Source: Sphingomonas mali NBRC 15500
GTDB lineage: Bacteria; Pseudomonadota; Alphaproteobacteria; Sphingomonadales; Sphingomonadaceae
DNA: 59,554 nt
Assembly: GCF_001598415.1 (NCBI RefSeq)
Contig: NZ_BCYX01000027.1
Coordinates: 1-59,554 of the forward strand
Direction: 5' to 3'
A program made the position numbers and the translations under genes. The notes under the pieces were generated by a model. That model was not told the DNA's origin. It was given only the letters and a program-made list of their open reading frames with translations, and searched no databases. Shown here piece by piece: positions 26,633 through 34,470 of this stretch (positions are counted from its first letter, which is position 1; the number at the start of each line of letters is the position of its first letter).

Positions 26633-27105
26633 GCCGCGGTCTCGCCCTCGCCGCGACGCTGCTGCTCGGCGTGCCGGCCTCCGCGCAAACCGCACGGCCG
26701 GTGCTCGACTATGCCAGCGCCGCCAAGATCCGCGACACTTGCCTCGACTATGCACGCGCGCACAATCTCAAGGTTGCGGTGGTTGTGCTCGAGAATCACG
26801 GCATGGCGGTGACGCTGGCGCATATGGATGGCGTGTCGATGGGCGTCGGCGAGATCGCGTTGTGGAAAGCAACCTCTGCCGCCAAATATGGCCGCGCCAC
26901 TGCCGACACCGCCGCGCTCAATCCGCCGGCGAACATGCCGAGTGTCGCGACGATCATGGGCGGCGTGCCGATCTATTCGGCCGACGGCGTACTCCTGGGC
27001 GGCGTCGGCACGTCGGGCGGCAAGCCCGCCGACGATGCCGCGTGCGGCACCGCCGGTATCGAGGCGGCAGGGCTCAAGGCGGCGAAGCCCGTCCCCGCCC
27101 CTTAG
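26629..27105 (+). CDS. GlcG/HbpS-like protein with signal peptide
   Basis: The 158-residue protein has an N-terminal signal peptide (cut near ASAQ, residue 20) followed by one GlcG/HbpS (DUF336) domain. The domain is seen in ALWKATSAAKYGR and in the GGVPIYSADGVLLGGVGTSGG stretch. Family members bind heme or act as accessory proteins beside oxidoreductases; no enzymatic role is settled. The ATG overlaps the cytochrome stop, so the two exported proteins are co-translated. An accessory or heme-related role for the cytochrome is plausible. Confidence 0.82.
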   Translation: MSRGLALAATLLLGVPASAQTARPVLDYASAAKIRDTCLDYARAHNLKVAVVVLENHGMAVTLAHMDGVSMGVGEIALWKATSAAKYGRATADTAALNPPANMPSVATIMGGVPIYSADGVLLGGVGTSGGKPADDAACGTAGIEAAGLKAAKPVPAP

Positions 27106-27114
27106 AGCCGCGGC

Positions 27115-27504
27115 TCAGTAAGCGTCGATTTCCTTGAGCGCTTCGGCGGCGAGCGCCCAGCTCTCGACGCCGCCGGCAACGCCGATATACATTGTCGTCT
27201 GGAGCAGGGTTTCGCGAATATCCTCCTTGGTCGCGCCATTCGTGATCGCGCATTTGACCATACGCTTCAGGGGGATCTGGCGGTTGAGCGCGGCGCTGAT
27301 GGCGACGGTGATCAGGCAGCGTTCGCGCAACGTCAGCCCCGGCCGCGTCCAGGTTTCGCCGAAAACGGCGGAAGTGACGTAATTCTCGAGCGGCTCGTTG
27401 AAATCGTCGGCATTGTCGAGACGTTCGATGCTGGCATCGCCGAACATCTGCCTGCGCAGTTCGCGGCCGGCCTGGAATGCGGGGTCTTCGGTCTTGAGCG
27501 CCAC
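27115..27504 (-). CDS. Carboxymuconolactone decarboxylase family protein, His replaced
   Basis: The 129-residue CMD-domain protein shares RLDNADDFNEPL with the protein at 42224 and with gamma-CMD enzymes. At the position where the other three CMD proteins in this window have His (AHLG, GHME, NHIN) this one has Met in KRMVKCAITNG, so normal CMD chemistry is doubtful. The start is GTG at 27504 with AAGGAA upstream. It follows an esterase gene by three bases and is the last gene of the MetE-like operon. The same esterase-CMD order recurs at 42224-43548. Confidence 0.82.
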   Translation of the reverse strand: MALKTEDPAFQAGRELRRQMFGDASIERLDNADDFNEPLENYVTSAVFGETWTRPGLTLRERCLITVAISAALNRQIPLKRMVKCAITNGATKEDIRETLLQTTMYIGVAGGVESWALAAEALKEIDAY

Positions 27505-27507
27505 GGT

Positions 27508-28440
27508 CTAGTTCCTTGGATGCGTGAGGGTTCGGAAAGTGTCGCCGAGCCAGCGCATTTCGGCGCGGGCGGGGGCGGAGAAACGGACGGCACGGAGGAA
27601 GCCGTGACACATATTCGGGGCAATACGGAATTCAGAATGCACGCCGGCAGCGCGCAGGCGCTCGACGAATTCGCGGCCCTCGTCGACCATGGCATCGTAC
27701 TCGGCCTCCAGCAGGATCGCCGGCGGCAGGCTGGCAAGATCGCTGCGTAGCGGCACCTCGAACGGCGCGGGATCGCGGGCGTCGGCGCTGCGATAAGCGG
27801 CGATAATGGCCCTGATCAACGGCTGCGTGAGCACCGGATCGCGAACAGCGGCATAAGCAGCGCGACCCTCGTCGACATCGAACATGCCGTATGCGAGCAA
27901 TTGGCAAACCAGCTTCGGGCCGCCGCGATCGCGCGCGAGAATCGCAACCTGCACCGCGAGGAACGCACCGGCGCTGTCGCCGGCGATCGCGATCCGCTCC
28001 GGATCGATGGCAAGAGCGCGGGCCATCCGCGCGGTCCAGGCAAGCGCGTCATAGCATTGCTCGACTGTCACGCGCGGAGTGGCTTCGGGAAGGCGGGCAT
28101 ATTGGACGCTGATCACCACCGCGCCGGTCGCCTCGGCCAGCGCCATCGCCAGCGGCTGGTAGGTCTCGATGCTGCCGGTGGTGAAGCCGCCGCCGTGAAA
28201 ATAGACGATAGCGGGCAGCACGCCTTCGCCCGCGGGACGATAGATACGCACCGGCACCTCGTCCCCGGCGCGCACCACGAAGCTGTTGGCGACTGTCATC
28301 CCCGCCGGCGTCGGGTACGCGATGCGGTGCGCATCGCGGTCGGCGAGGAGGCGCGCTGTTTCGAGCGGGCTACCCGGCGTACCGCGGACGGCGCTCAGAT
28401 ACTCGGCCAATCCCGCGGCGAGCCTGGGATTGTCGCTCAT
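27508..28440 (-). CDS. Alpha/beta hydrolase of the hormone-sensitive lipase family
   Basis: The 310-residue HSL-type esterase has the oxyanion motif HGGGF near residue 87. The nucleophile lies in GDSAGA near residue 162, Asp in EAEYDAMVD and His in CHGFLRA. The ATG at 28440 lies one base after the MetE-like stop. It may hydrolyse an ester or lactone before or after the CMD protein. The protein at 42601-43548 is a clear paralog in the same arrangement. The Ser-Asp-His triad looks complete, so it is likely active; the substrate is unknown. Confidence 0.85.
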   Translation of the reverse strand: MSDNPRLAAGLAEYLSAVRGTPGSPLETARLLADRDAHRIAYPTPAGMTVANSFVVRAGDEVPVRIYRPAGEGVLPAIVYFHGGGFTTGSIETYQPLAMALAEATGAVVISVQYARLPEATPRVTVEQCYDALAWTARMARALAIDPERIAIAGDSAGAFLAVQVAILARDRGGPKLVCQLLAYGMFDVDEGRAAYAAVRDPVLTQPLIRAIIAAYRSADARDPAPFEVPLRSDLASLPPAILLEAEYDAMVDEGREFVERLRAAGVHSEFRIAPNMCHGFLRAVRFSAPARAEMRWLGDTFRTLTHPRN

Positions 28441-28441
28441 C

Positions 28442-29650
28442 TCATTGCCACAGCTGCCGCGAGGCCAGGGCGGCGCCCTCGACCAAGGCCGAGAGCTTGG
28501 CCCACTGCACCTCGGGATGGACCCTCGCCATGTTCCAGCCCTGCGAAAAGCCGCAATCGGTGCCGGCGATGACATTCTCGCGCCCCACCACGCTGGCGTA
28601 GTTCGAGATTCGCCACGCGACGAGTTCGGGATGCTCGACGACATTGGTCTGGTGGCTGACCACGCCGGGGACGAGGATCTTGCCGTCGGGCAGCTTCACG
28701 TCCTTCCACACCATCCACTCGTGCTCATGGCGCGGGTTGGCGCCTTCGATGACATAGGCCTGCGCCTTGATCTTGAGAATGATGTCGATGACCTCACGCA
28801 GCGGCACGTCGGTGGTGTGCGGCGTGTTCATGCTGCCCCAGCACATATGATAGCGCACGCGATCCTCGGGAATGCCGCGCAGCGCGTGGTTATAGGCTTC
28901 GACCTGGCGCTCGGAGGCGCGACGCAGATCCTCCGGGGTCGGATTGGGATTGCCGGGCAACACCTGGTTGCGTGCCGGAAGGCCGAGGTCGAGCTGGACG
29001 ATATAGCCGGCGTCGACGATCGCCTTGTACTCGACATGCATCGCATCGGCGAGCGCGTAGAGATATTCGGATTCGGTCGCGTAGACCGTGCCGGCATCGG
29101 CATCGTCACGCGCCGGCGTGGCCGATGGCATGAACGCCTCGACGAATTCCTTGCCGGAGAGCGCCGCCCGGTAATTGTCGAGATCGGTCTGGAGCGCATC
29201 CTGCCCGACATAGTGGATCGGTGCCGCGACGCGGACACGCGCCGGCGGCGTATTAGCCGCCTTGCGGACCTTCTCGGCGTCGAGCTCGGGCGGCATCCAC
29301 ATGGTTTTGTACATGGCGTTGTACTGAGTCATGAACCCCGGAAATTCCTCGGTCAGCGCCGCATAATAGGCCCCCCGCTCCGACGGCGGGACCTTTTCCA
29401 GCCCGCCGAGCCGCTCAACCACATAATTGTGGAAGCTCGGCTTGGAGATTTCGCCATCGCTGGGAATGTCGATGCCGATCTCAGCCTGCTTGGCGACGAC
29501 ATCGGCGACTCCCTGGCGGACGTCGCGCTGGAATTGGGCTTCGTCGACGGGCTCGCCGAGGACCTTGGCCATCATCCCCTCGAGCACGTTGAGCGGGCGG
29601 ATCAAGCTGCCTACATGCGTGGTAAGGATGCGATCTATGCTGCGCTTCAC
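28442..29650 (-). CDS. MetE-like (cobalamin-independent methionine synthase II family) zinc protein, copy 1
   Basis: The 402-residue protein corresponds to the catalytic C-terminal half of MetE only. The zinc ligands are kept: His268 and Cys270 in YHMCWG, Glu302 in VIEGAN and Cys366 in GTDCGF. The IDEP motif, which binds the amino-acid thiol in MetE, is changed to QLDLG, so homocysteine may not be the acceptor. The start is GTG at 29650 with AGGAG five bases upstream. It leads an operon with an esterase and a CMD protein, not methionine genes. The family also includes epoxyalkane:coenzyme M transferase, so a thiol transfer other than methylation is possible. A motif B site lies 55 bases upstream. 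Confidence 0.82.
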   Translation of the reverse strand: MKRSIDRILTTHVGSLIRPLNVLEGMMAKVLGEPVDEAQFQRDVRQGVADVVAKQAEIGIDIPSDGEISKPSFHNYVVERLGGLEKVPPSERGAYYAALTEEFPGFMTQYNAMYKTMWMPPELDAEKVRKAANTPPARVRVAAPIHYVGQDALQTDLDNYRAALSGKEFVEAFMPSATPARDDADAGTVYATESEYLYALADAMHVEYKAIVDAGYIVQLDLGLPARNQVLPGNPNPTPEDLRRASERQVEAYNHALRGIPEDRVRYHMCWGSMNTPHTTDVPLREVIDIILKIKAQAYVIEGANPRHEHEWMVWKDVKLPDGKILVPGVVSHQTNVVEHPELVAWRISNYASVVGRENVIAGTDCGFSQGWNMARVHPEVQWAKLSALVEGAALASRQLWQ

Positions 29651-29704
29651 ATCATCTCCTGTAGCTGGCCGCCTTGCTGGCGGATCGTGTCGTCGCCTTC
29701 GAAT

Positions 29705-29723
29705 ATGAAAGCTTGGCTTATAG
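29705..29723 (-). promoter_or_regulatory. Candidate operator, motif B (site B2)
   Basis: On the minus strand it reads CTATAAGCCAAGCTTTCAT, in the divergent gap between the MetE-like gene and the HpcH/HpaI aldolase. The left arm and core match the consensus; the right arm is degenerate. Confidence 0.4.
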
Positions 29724-29739
29724 CTGCACTGCTGCCATG

Positions 29740-29754
29740 TTGAATGACGTTTGT
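29740..29754 (+). promoter_or_regulatory. Candidate operator, motif A (site A4)
   Basis: TTGAATGACGTTTGT lies 43 bases before the aldolase start, 17 bases from motif B site B2 in the same gap. Confidence 0.5.
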
Positions 29755-29796
29755 AAATAGCAACTCCGCCAAGCGGATCGGGAGAGGGATGCGGCG

Positions 29797-30570
29797 ATGT
29801 TCAACGGGGACGTGAAGCGCAAATTGGAGGCCGGAGAGATCGTCTTCGGCAGTTTCGTCAAGCTCGACGCCCCCGCTATCGTCGAGCTCTATGGCATCGC
29901 CGGGTTCGATTTCGTGATCCTCGACGCCGAGCATGGTTGCTACACGCATGCCGGCATCGAGAATATGATCCGCACCTGCGAACGGATGGGGATGAGCAGC
30001 GTGGTCCGCACCCCCGATGCCGGCGAGGCCAATATCCTCCACGTCCTCGATAGCGGCGCGAGCGGCATCCAGGTGCCCTCGCTCAAGAGCGCGGCGGAAG
30101 TGCGCGAGGTGATTCGCAAAGCGAAATACTGGCCGCTCGGCGAGCGTGGCTCGGCGCGCGCATGTCGCGCCGCGGCCTATGGCACCCTCCCCGACTACGA
30201 GCAGCGCGCCAATCGCGAGACGCTGGTCAGCGTCCATGTCGAAAACAAGGAAATGGTCGAGGATATCGAGGCATTGTGCGCGGTCGACGAACTCGACGTG
30301 CTGTTCATCGGCCCCGGCGATCTCAGCGCCTCGCTCGGCCATCCCGGCGATGCGGCGCACCCCGATGTGGTCGCGGCGATCGACCGCGTGATCGAGGTGG
30401 CTGCCGGCCGCAAGCATATCGGCACTGTCGTCGCCAATGCCGCCCAGCTCGACTCCTATGTCGCGCGCGGCGTCCATTACATCGCCTGGCTTTCCGAACT
30501 CGGCATGCTGCGCGGCGCGCTCAACGCGGCGGCCGCCAATTTCAAACCCTATCGGGGAGATTCGAAGTGA
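29797..30570 (+). CDS. HpcH/HpaI-family aldolase (class II, pyruvate-type)
   Basis: The 257-residue protein belongs to the HpcH/HpaI aldolase/citrate lyase family. Metal-binding Glu and Asp lie in VHVENKEM and FIGPGDLSAS, and the substrate-binding LDAEHGCYTH is near residue 47. Members split 4-hydroxy-2-oxo acids to pyruvate and an aldehyde, the last step of meta-cleavage routes. The ATG has GGGAGAGGG upstream. It overlaps the following CMD gene as GTGA. Both motif A and motif B sites lie upstream. It could process products from the extradiol enzyme at 48122, although that link crosses operons. Confidence 0.85.
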   Translation: MFNGDVKRKLEAGEIVFGSFVKLDAPAIVELYGIAGFDFVILDAEHGCYTHAGIENMIRTCERMGMSSVVRTPDAGEANILHVLDSGASGIQVPSLKSAAEVREVIRKAKYWPLGERGSARACRAAAYGTLPDYEQRANRETLVSVHVENKEMVEDIEALCAVDELDVLFIGPGDLSASLGHPGDAAHPDVVAAIDRVIEVAAGRKHIGTVVANAAQLDSYVARGVHYIAWLSELGMLRGALNAAAANFKPYRGDSK

Positions 30571-30896
30571 AACGACCATCTGGCGGACGCGGCAGGGAAC
30601 TGGCGGGGGTGGCGCCGCTGCTGGACGAAATCACCCAGAGCGTCCTCTACGACAAGGTCTGGGAGCGCTCCGAACTCTCCAAGCGCGATCGCAGCCTGAT
30701 TACCATAACCTGTCTGATCGCGCTCAACCGCGACCAAGCGCAGGGGCATATGGAGCTTGGACTCGAGAACGGCCTGACCGTCGAAGAAATCGGTGAGGCG
30801 ATCGCTCACATCGCCTTCTATGCCGGCTGGCCGGTCTCGGTGAGCGCGGCGCGCAAGCTCAAGAATATTGTCGATGCAAAGGCTGAGCAGGGCTGA
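30567..30896 (+). CDS. Carboxymuconolactone decarboxylase family protein
   Basis: The 109-residue CMD-domain protein is very similar to the one at the end of the ferAB operon (10750-11097). Shared pieces are VWERSELSKRDRSL and the His-containing GHMELGLENGLTVEEI. The start is GTG at 30567, overlapping the aldolase stop, so the two are coupled. No CxxC pair is present, which argues against an AhpD peroxidase. The reaction is not known. Confidence 0.82.
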   Translation: MKRPSGGRGRELAGVAPLLDEITQSVLYDKVWERSELSKRDRSLITITCLIALNRDQAQGHMELGLENGLTVEEIGEAIAHIAFYAGWPVSVSAARKLKNIVDAKAEQG

Positions 30897-30971
30897 CACC
30901 CGCACTCTTCCGCCTACACTCCAAGAGAAGAGATATCCCCGCGCTCGCCAGGATAACGGAAAGTCGTGTCC

Positions 30972-31700
30972 CTACCCGCGTCCCAGAAATGGGATCTTGT
31001 TCTGCACCATCAGCGCTTCGTGGAAATTCAGATGGTCCGGCATATCGGCCATGTGGACGATGATGCCCGCAGCATCCTCCGCCCGCGCGGTCATTTCGGC
31101 CGGCTTCGTGCTCGGGGCGCCCCCCAACTCCGTCGCGACGATGCCCGGGTGGAACACCGAAACCGCGATATTGTCCGCGCGGCAATCGACCGCCAGCGCG
31201 CGCGTCAGGCCGGCGAGCCCCCATTTGCTCGCAGTATAGGCTGGGCTGTCCTTACGCGGCACCTTGGCGGAGATCGATCCGACATTGATGATCCGCCCCC
31301 GACCCTGCGCCTTCATGATCGGGATCGCCGATCGCGCGCACAGAAAGGCCGAGGTGAGGTTGGTGTCGATGACGCGGCGCCACAGTGCCAGGTCGGTCAG
31401 CTCGGCCGGCGTGCTATCGGCAACACCGGCATTGTTGATCAGCACGTCGACCGTGCCGAACCGCGCCAGCGTGGTCGCGAAGAGATTGGCGACCGCGTCC
31501 TCGTCGGTGACGTCGGTCGCCACCGCCAGCGCCTCGCCGCCTTTTGCCTCGATCAGATCGACCAATTCACCCAGACGCTCGGCGCGGCGTGCGGCGAGCA
31601 CGACCCTGGCGCCCTTGTCGACAAAGGCGACGGCGCAGGCCGCGCCTATCCCCGAGCTGGCCCCGGTGATCACGACGACCCGGCCATCGAGGATGCTCAC
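30972..31700 (-). CDS. Short-chain dehydrogenase/reductase (SDR)
   Basis: The 242-residue classical SDR has the cofactor motif TGASSGIG near residue 12, NNAG near residue 90, and the catalytic Ser, Tyr and Lys in NVGSIS and YTASK. An Arg-Arg after the second beta strand (ARRAER) hints at NADP preference. The start is GTG at 31700, overlapping the LLM gene stop as GTGA. It probably oxidises or reduces an alcohol or ketone side chain together with the LLM enzyme. Sphingomonad SDRs often act on side-chain hydroxyls of lignin dimers, but no specific match is claimed. Confidence 0.88.
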   Translation of the reverse strand: MSILDGRVVVITGASSGIGAACAVAFVDKGARVVLAARRAERLGELVDLIEAKGGEALAVATDVTDEDAVANLFATTLARFGTVDVLINNAGVADSTPAELTDLALWRRVIDTNLTSAFLCARSAIPIMKAQGRGRIINVGSISAKVPRKDSPAYTASKWGLAGLTRALAVDCRADNIAVSVFHPGIVATELGGAPSTKPAEMTARAEDAAGIIVHMADMPDHLNFHEALMVQNKIPFLGRG

Positions 31701-33007
31701 GCCTGCGAGGCCTTTTCCGCCTGGTTCGAAACCAGCGCCAGGGGATCGTCCGCCACCACCGCCAGCCCGCCGCCACGATCCGAGCGGACATTCTCGTAGG
31801 TCCCGACCTCCTTCTTGCGAAGGCCATAGGATTTGACGACCTCGATATCCTCGACGGCAAGGGGCGCCATCTTCGACTTGCGCGCCAGCGCTGCCTCGAA
31901 ATAGGGCGCCAGCTCGGCTTGCTTCTTCGCCAGACGTTCCTCCTCGCCGACCTTCAGCCTCGGCATCGCCGTGGTCGCGAACAGCTCGAGCGATTCGCAG
32001 ATATGGTCGTGATTGGCGGGGCCGGTCTGCTGGACGAAGATGATCTGGTCGACGCCGACATCCGCATAAGCCTTGCAATGGTCATGGACCTGCTCGGGCG
32101 TGCCGATGCCGCCATTGCCGTGATTATCCTCGATCCCCGCCTCGGCCTTCTTGAAATCTTCCCACACGCTCGAATGGCCCGGCTTGAGCTTGCCGAACGA
32201 GGCGTAGAATCCCAGCGAATAGCCGAAATATTTGAAGCCTTCGGTGCCGCGATCGATCGCGACCTGCTCGTCCTCATTGACCGACAGCGCGGTCACGATC
32301 GCAAAATTGGCGTTCACCGCATGGCCGATCGGCACGCATTCGTCGGACTTGATGATGTCGTAATATTCCTGGACCCATTTGCCCGCCTGCTCGGGCGCGG
32401 CGAAGCCGAAGACGAGCGCCCCCATGCCGTTGCGCGCGGCATGCAGGATCGTGTCGCGGCGCGAGCACGCCACCCAAAGCGGCGGATGCGGCGCCTGGAT
32501 CGGCTTGGGGACGATATTGCGCGTCGGCATCGAGAAATACTCGCCCTGGAAACCGGGATAGGGCGTCATCGTCAGCATGTTCGCACATTGCTCGGTCGCT
32601 TCGCGCCACATGCCCTTCTTGAGATCGGGATCGATGCCGAAACCTTCGAGTTCCATCGCCGTGCCGCTCTCGCCAGTGCCCCATTCGATGCGGCCTTTCG
32701 AAAGCAGGTCGAGCGTGGCGATCCGCTCGGCGACGCGCGCCGGGTGGTTGATCAGCGGCGGCATCACGCAGATGCCATGACCGAGCCGCATCCTTTTGGT
32801 GCGCTGGCTGAGCGCGCCGAGGAAGACGTCGGGCGCGGAGCTATGCGAATATTCCTCGAGGAAATGATGCTCGACCAGCCAGGCGTAATCATAGCCCAGC
32901 TTGTCGGCGAGCTCGAGCTCGTCGAGCGCGTTATGGAAGATCTGCATGTCCTTGGCGGCCGTGAACGGCGCGGGCGACTGATGCTCGTAAAACAGACCGA
33001 ATTGCAT
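31697..33007 (-). CDS. LLM-class flavin-dependent oxidoreductase (bacterial-luciferase-like)
   Basis: The 436-residue protein has the luciferase-like TIM barrel, with AWLVEHHFLEEY near residue 43. Family segments such as RVAERIATLDLLSKGRIEWGTG and the HPPLWVACS region follow. It is longer than most members (about 340-400), with an extra 50-residue charged tail. Such enzymes use reduced FMN or F420 for monooxygenation or hydride transfer. Flavin reductase and RibB genes at 40578-42234 could supply FMN. The ATG follows GGAGGAAAG. Two tandem motif B sites and a motif A site lie upstream. Confidence 0.87.
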   Translation of the reverse strand: MQFGLFYEHQSPAPFTAAKDMQIFHNALDELELADKLGYDYAWLVEHHFLEEYSHSSAPDVFLGALSQRTKRMRLGHGICVMPPLINHPARVAERIATLDLLSKGRIEWGTGESGTAMELEGFGIDPDLKKGMWREATEQCANMLTMTPYPGFQGEYFSMPTRNIVPKPIQAPHPPLWVACSRRDTILHAARNGMGALVFGFAAPEQAGKWVQEYYDIIKSDECVPIGHAVNANFAIVTALSVNEDEQVAIDRGTEGFKYFGYSLGFYASFGKLKPGHSSVWEDFKKAEAGIEDNHGNGGIGTPEQVHDHCKAYADVGVDQIIFVQQTGPANHDHICESLELFATTAMPRLKVGEEERLAKKQAELAPYFEAALARKSKMAPLAVEDIEVVKSYGLRKKEVGTYENVRSDRGGGLAVVADDPLALVSNQAEKASQA

Positions 33008-33056
33008 TCCGCTTTCCTCCGGTTCCTCTCCCGCCCGGAATTCCGATGCGGCACAT

Positions 33057-33090
33057 TTAACAGCCTATCTTATAACAGCCTATCTGATAC
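33057..33090 (-). promoter_or_regulatory. Tandem motif B operators (sites B3a and B3b)
   Basis: Two overlapping copies, 33057-33075 and 33072-33090, repeat TAACAGCCTATCT with a 15-base period. On the minus strand they read TTATAAGATAGGCTGTTAA and GTATCAGATAGGCTGTTAT. They lie 50-83 bases before the LLM start, in the gap with the divergent MetE-like gene. Confidence 0.6.
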
Positions 33091-33128
33091 TATGGAAGAT
33101 GCCGACGGTCGGATTTCGCTTCAAATAT

Positions 33129-33143
33129 CTGATTGTCGTTCGT
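33129..33143 (+). promoter_or_regulatory. Candidate operator, motif A (site A5)
   Basis: CTGATTGTCGTTCGT lies 86 bases before the MetE-like gene at 33229, in the same gap as tandem motif B. Confidence 0.55.
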
Positions 33144-33228
33144 CATTGTCGAAAATCGTTCACAATGCCGCAGTCGCTCCCTATGGTCGCCAGGCACCGT
33201 CGCGGAACGGGAATGAGGGGATGTGCCG

Positions 33229-34257
33229 ATGAACACGCTGCTGCCCACGACGCTGGTCGGATCCTACGCAATGCCGGAATGGCTGATCGACCGAGCCCGC
33301 CTTGCCGGCCGTTTTCCGCCGCGGGTGCGCGCGCTCGAACTCTGGCGCCCGGCCTCCGACCATCTCGAGGAAGCGCAGGACGATGCCACGATCATGGCCA
33401 TTCACCTGCAGGAACGGGCCGGAATCGATATCGTCACCGACGGCGAGATGCGCCGGGAAAGCTATTCGAACCGCTTCGCGACAGCGCTCGAAGGCGTCGA
33501 TCTCGACAATCCGGGCGTCGCGCTCGATCGCAGCGGTCATCCCAATCCGGTACCGCGCGTCACCGGCCGGATCCGCCGCAGACATTCCGTCCAGGTTCGC
33601 GATGTCGAATTCCTGCGGCGCAACACCGATCGCAGGATCAAGATCACCGTGCCCGGCCCGTTCACGATGACCCAGCAGGCGCAGAACGACTTTTACGCGA
33701 GCGAAGAAGAAATGGCGCTCGATTATGCAGCAGCGGTCAACGACGAGATACGCGACCTGTTCGCCGCCGGCGCTGACATCGTCCAGATCGACGAGCCCTA
33801 TCTCCAGGCACGGCCCGAAAAGGCGCGCCAATATGGCGCCAAGGCAATCGATCGCGCGCTGCAGGATGTCGGAGGCGTCACCGCGCTGCACGTCTGCTTC
33901 GGCTATGCCGCGATCATCCATGGCGATCGGCCGCACGGCTACGACTATCTGGGCGAGCTTGCCGGCACGCGCGTCGATCAGGTGTCGGTCGAGACGGCGC
34001 AGCCGAACCTCGATCCGGCGGAGTTGGAGCCGTTGCGCGGCAAGCACATCATGGTCGGGACGATCGACCTGAACGACCCAGCGGTCGAGACGCCCGAGAC
34101 AGTCGCCGAGCGGATCCGTCGGGCGATGACCGTCGTGCCCGCCGACAAGATCATCGTCGCTCCCGATTGCGGCTTCAAATATGTGCCCCGCGACATCGCC
34201 TTCGCCAAGATGCAGGCAATGGTTGAAGGCGCCGCCCTGGTTCGCGCGACGCTCTGA
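33229..34257 (+). CDS. MetE-like zinc protein, short form, copy 2
   Basis: The 342-residue protein corresponds to the MetE catalytic domain. Zinc ligands are His221 and Cys223 (ALHVCFGY), Glu255 (VSVETA) and Cys314 (APDCGF). The thiol-substrate motif QIDEP is intact near residue 187, unlike copy 1. The start is ATG at 33229 with GAGGGG eight bases upstream; a GTG at 33223 is the alternative. It is a single-gene unit divergent from an LLM gene and regulated with the cluster by position of motifs A and B. A methyl or alkyl transfer to a thiol is likely from the zinc site; true methionine synthesis is not shown. Confidence 0.83.
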   Translation: MNTLLPTTLVGSYAMPEWLIDRARLAGRFPPRVRALELWRPASDHLEEAQDDATIMAIHLQERAGIDIVTDGEMRRESYSNRFATALEGVDLDNPGVALDRSGHPNPVPRVTGRIRRRHSVQVRDVEFLRRNTDRRIKITVPGPFTMTQQAQNDFYASEEEMALDYAAAVNDEIRDLFAAGADIVQIDEPYLQARPEKARQYGAKAIDRALQDVGGVTALHVCFGYAAIIHGDRPHGYDYLGELAGTRVDQVSVETAQPNLDPAELEPLRGKHIMVGTIDLNDPAVETPETVAERIRRAMTVVPADKIIVAPDCGFKYVPRDIAFAKMQAMVEGAALVRATL

Positions 34258-34289
34258 ACGCTAGCGCCCGCGCGCGGCGTCTAAAGTTT

Positions 34290-34463
34290 GTTTCAGCAAA
34301 GCTGAAACGGTTGCGGCACCGGCCCGCCCCCCCACCCGACCTCCCAATCAGGGTATTCTATGGGAGGTCGGGTGGGCGAGCGGGCGGAGCAGCCCAAGGT
34401 TCCGGCGATGCGGAGCATCGTTGGATTGGCTGCGGAGGGCGGCACCGATTCAGCAAAGCTGAA
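34290..34463. repeat. Cluster of intergenic palindromes
   Basis: This gap between convergent genes is unusually structured. A GTTTCAGC-AAA-GCTGAAAC hairpin lies at 34290-34308 and a second TTCAGCAAAGCTGAA copy at 34449-34463. Between them is a 25-bp inverted repeat (34322-34346 and 34361-34385, two mismatches, 14-base loop) and a short CGATGC-GGA-GCATCG hairpin. The outer copies are in the same orientation and could bound a small repeat element of REP/MITE type. It may also end transcription from both sides. No open frame of interest lies within. Confidence 0.7.
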
Positions 34464-34470
34464 AACGACT

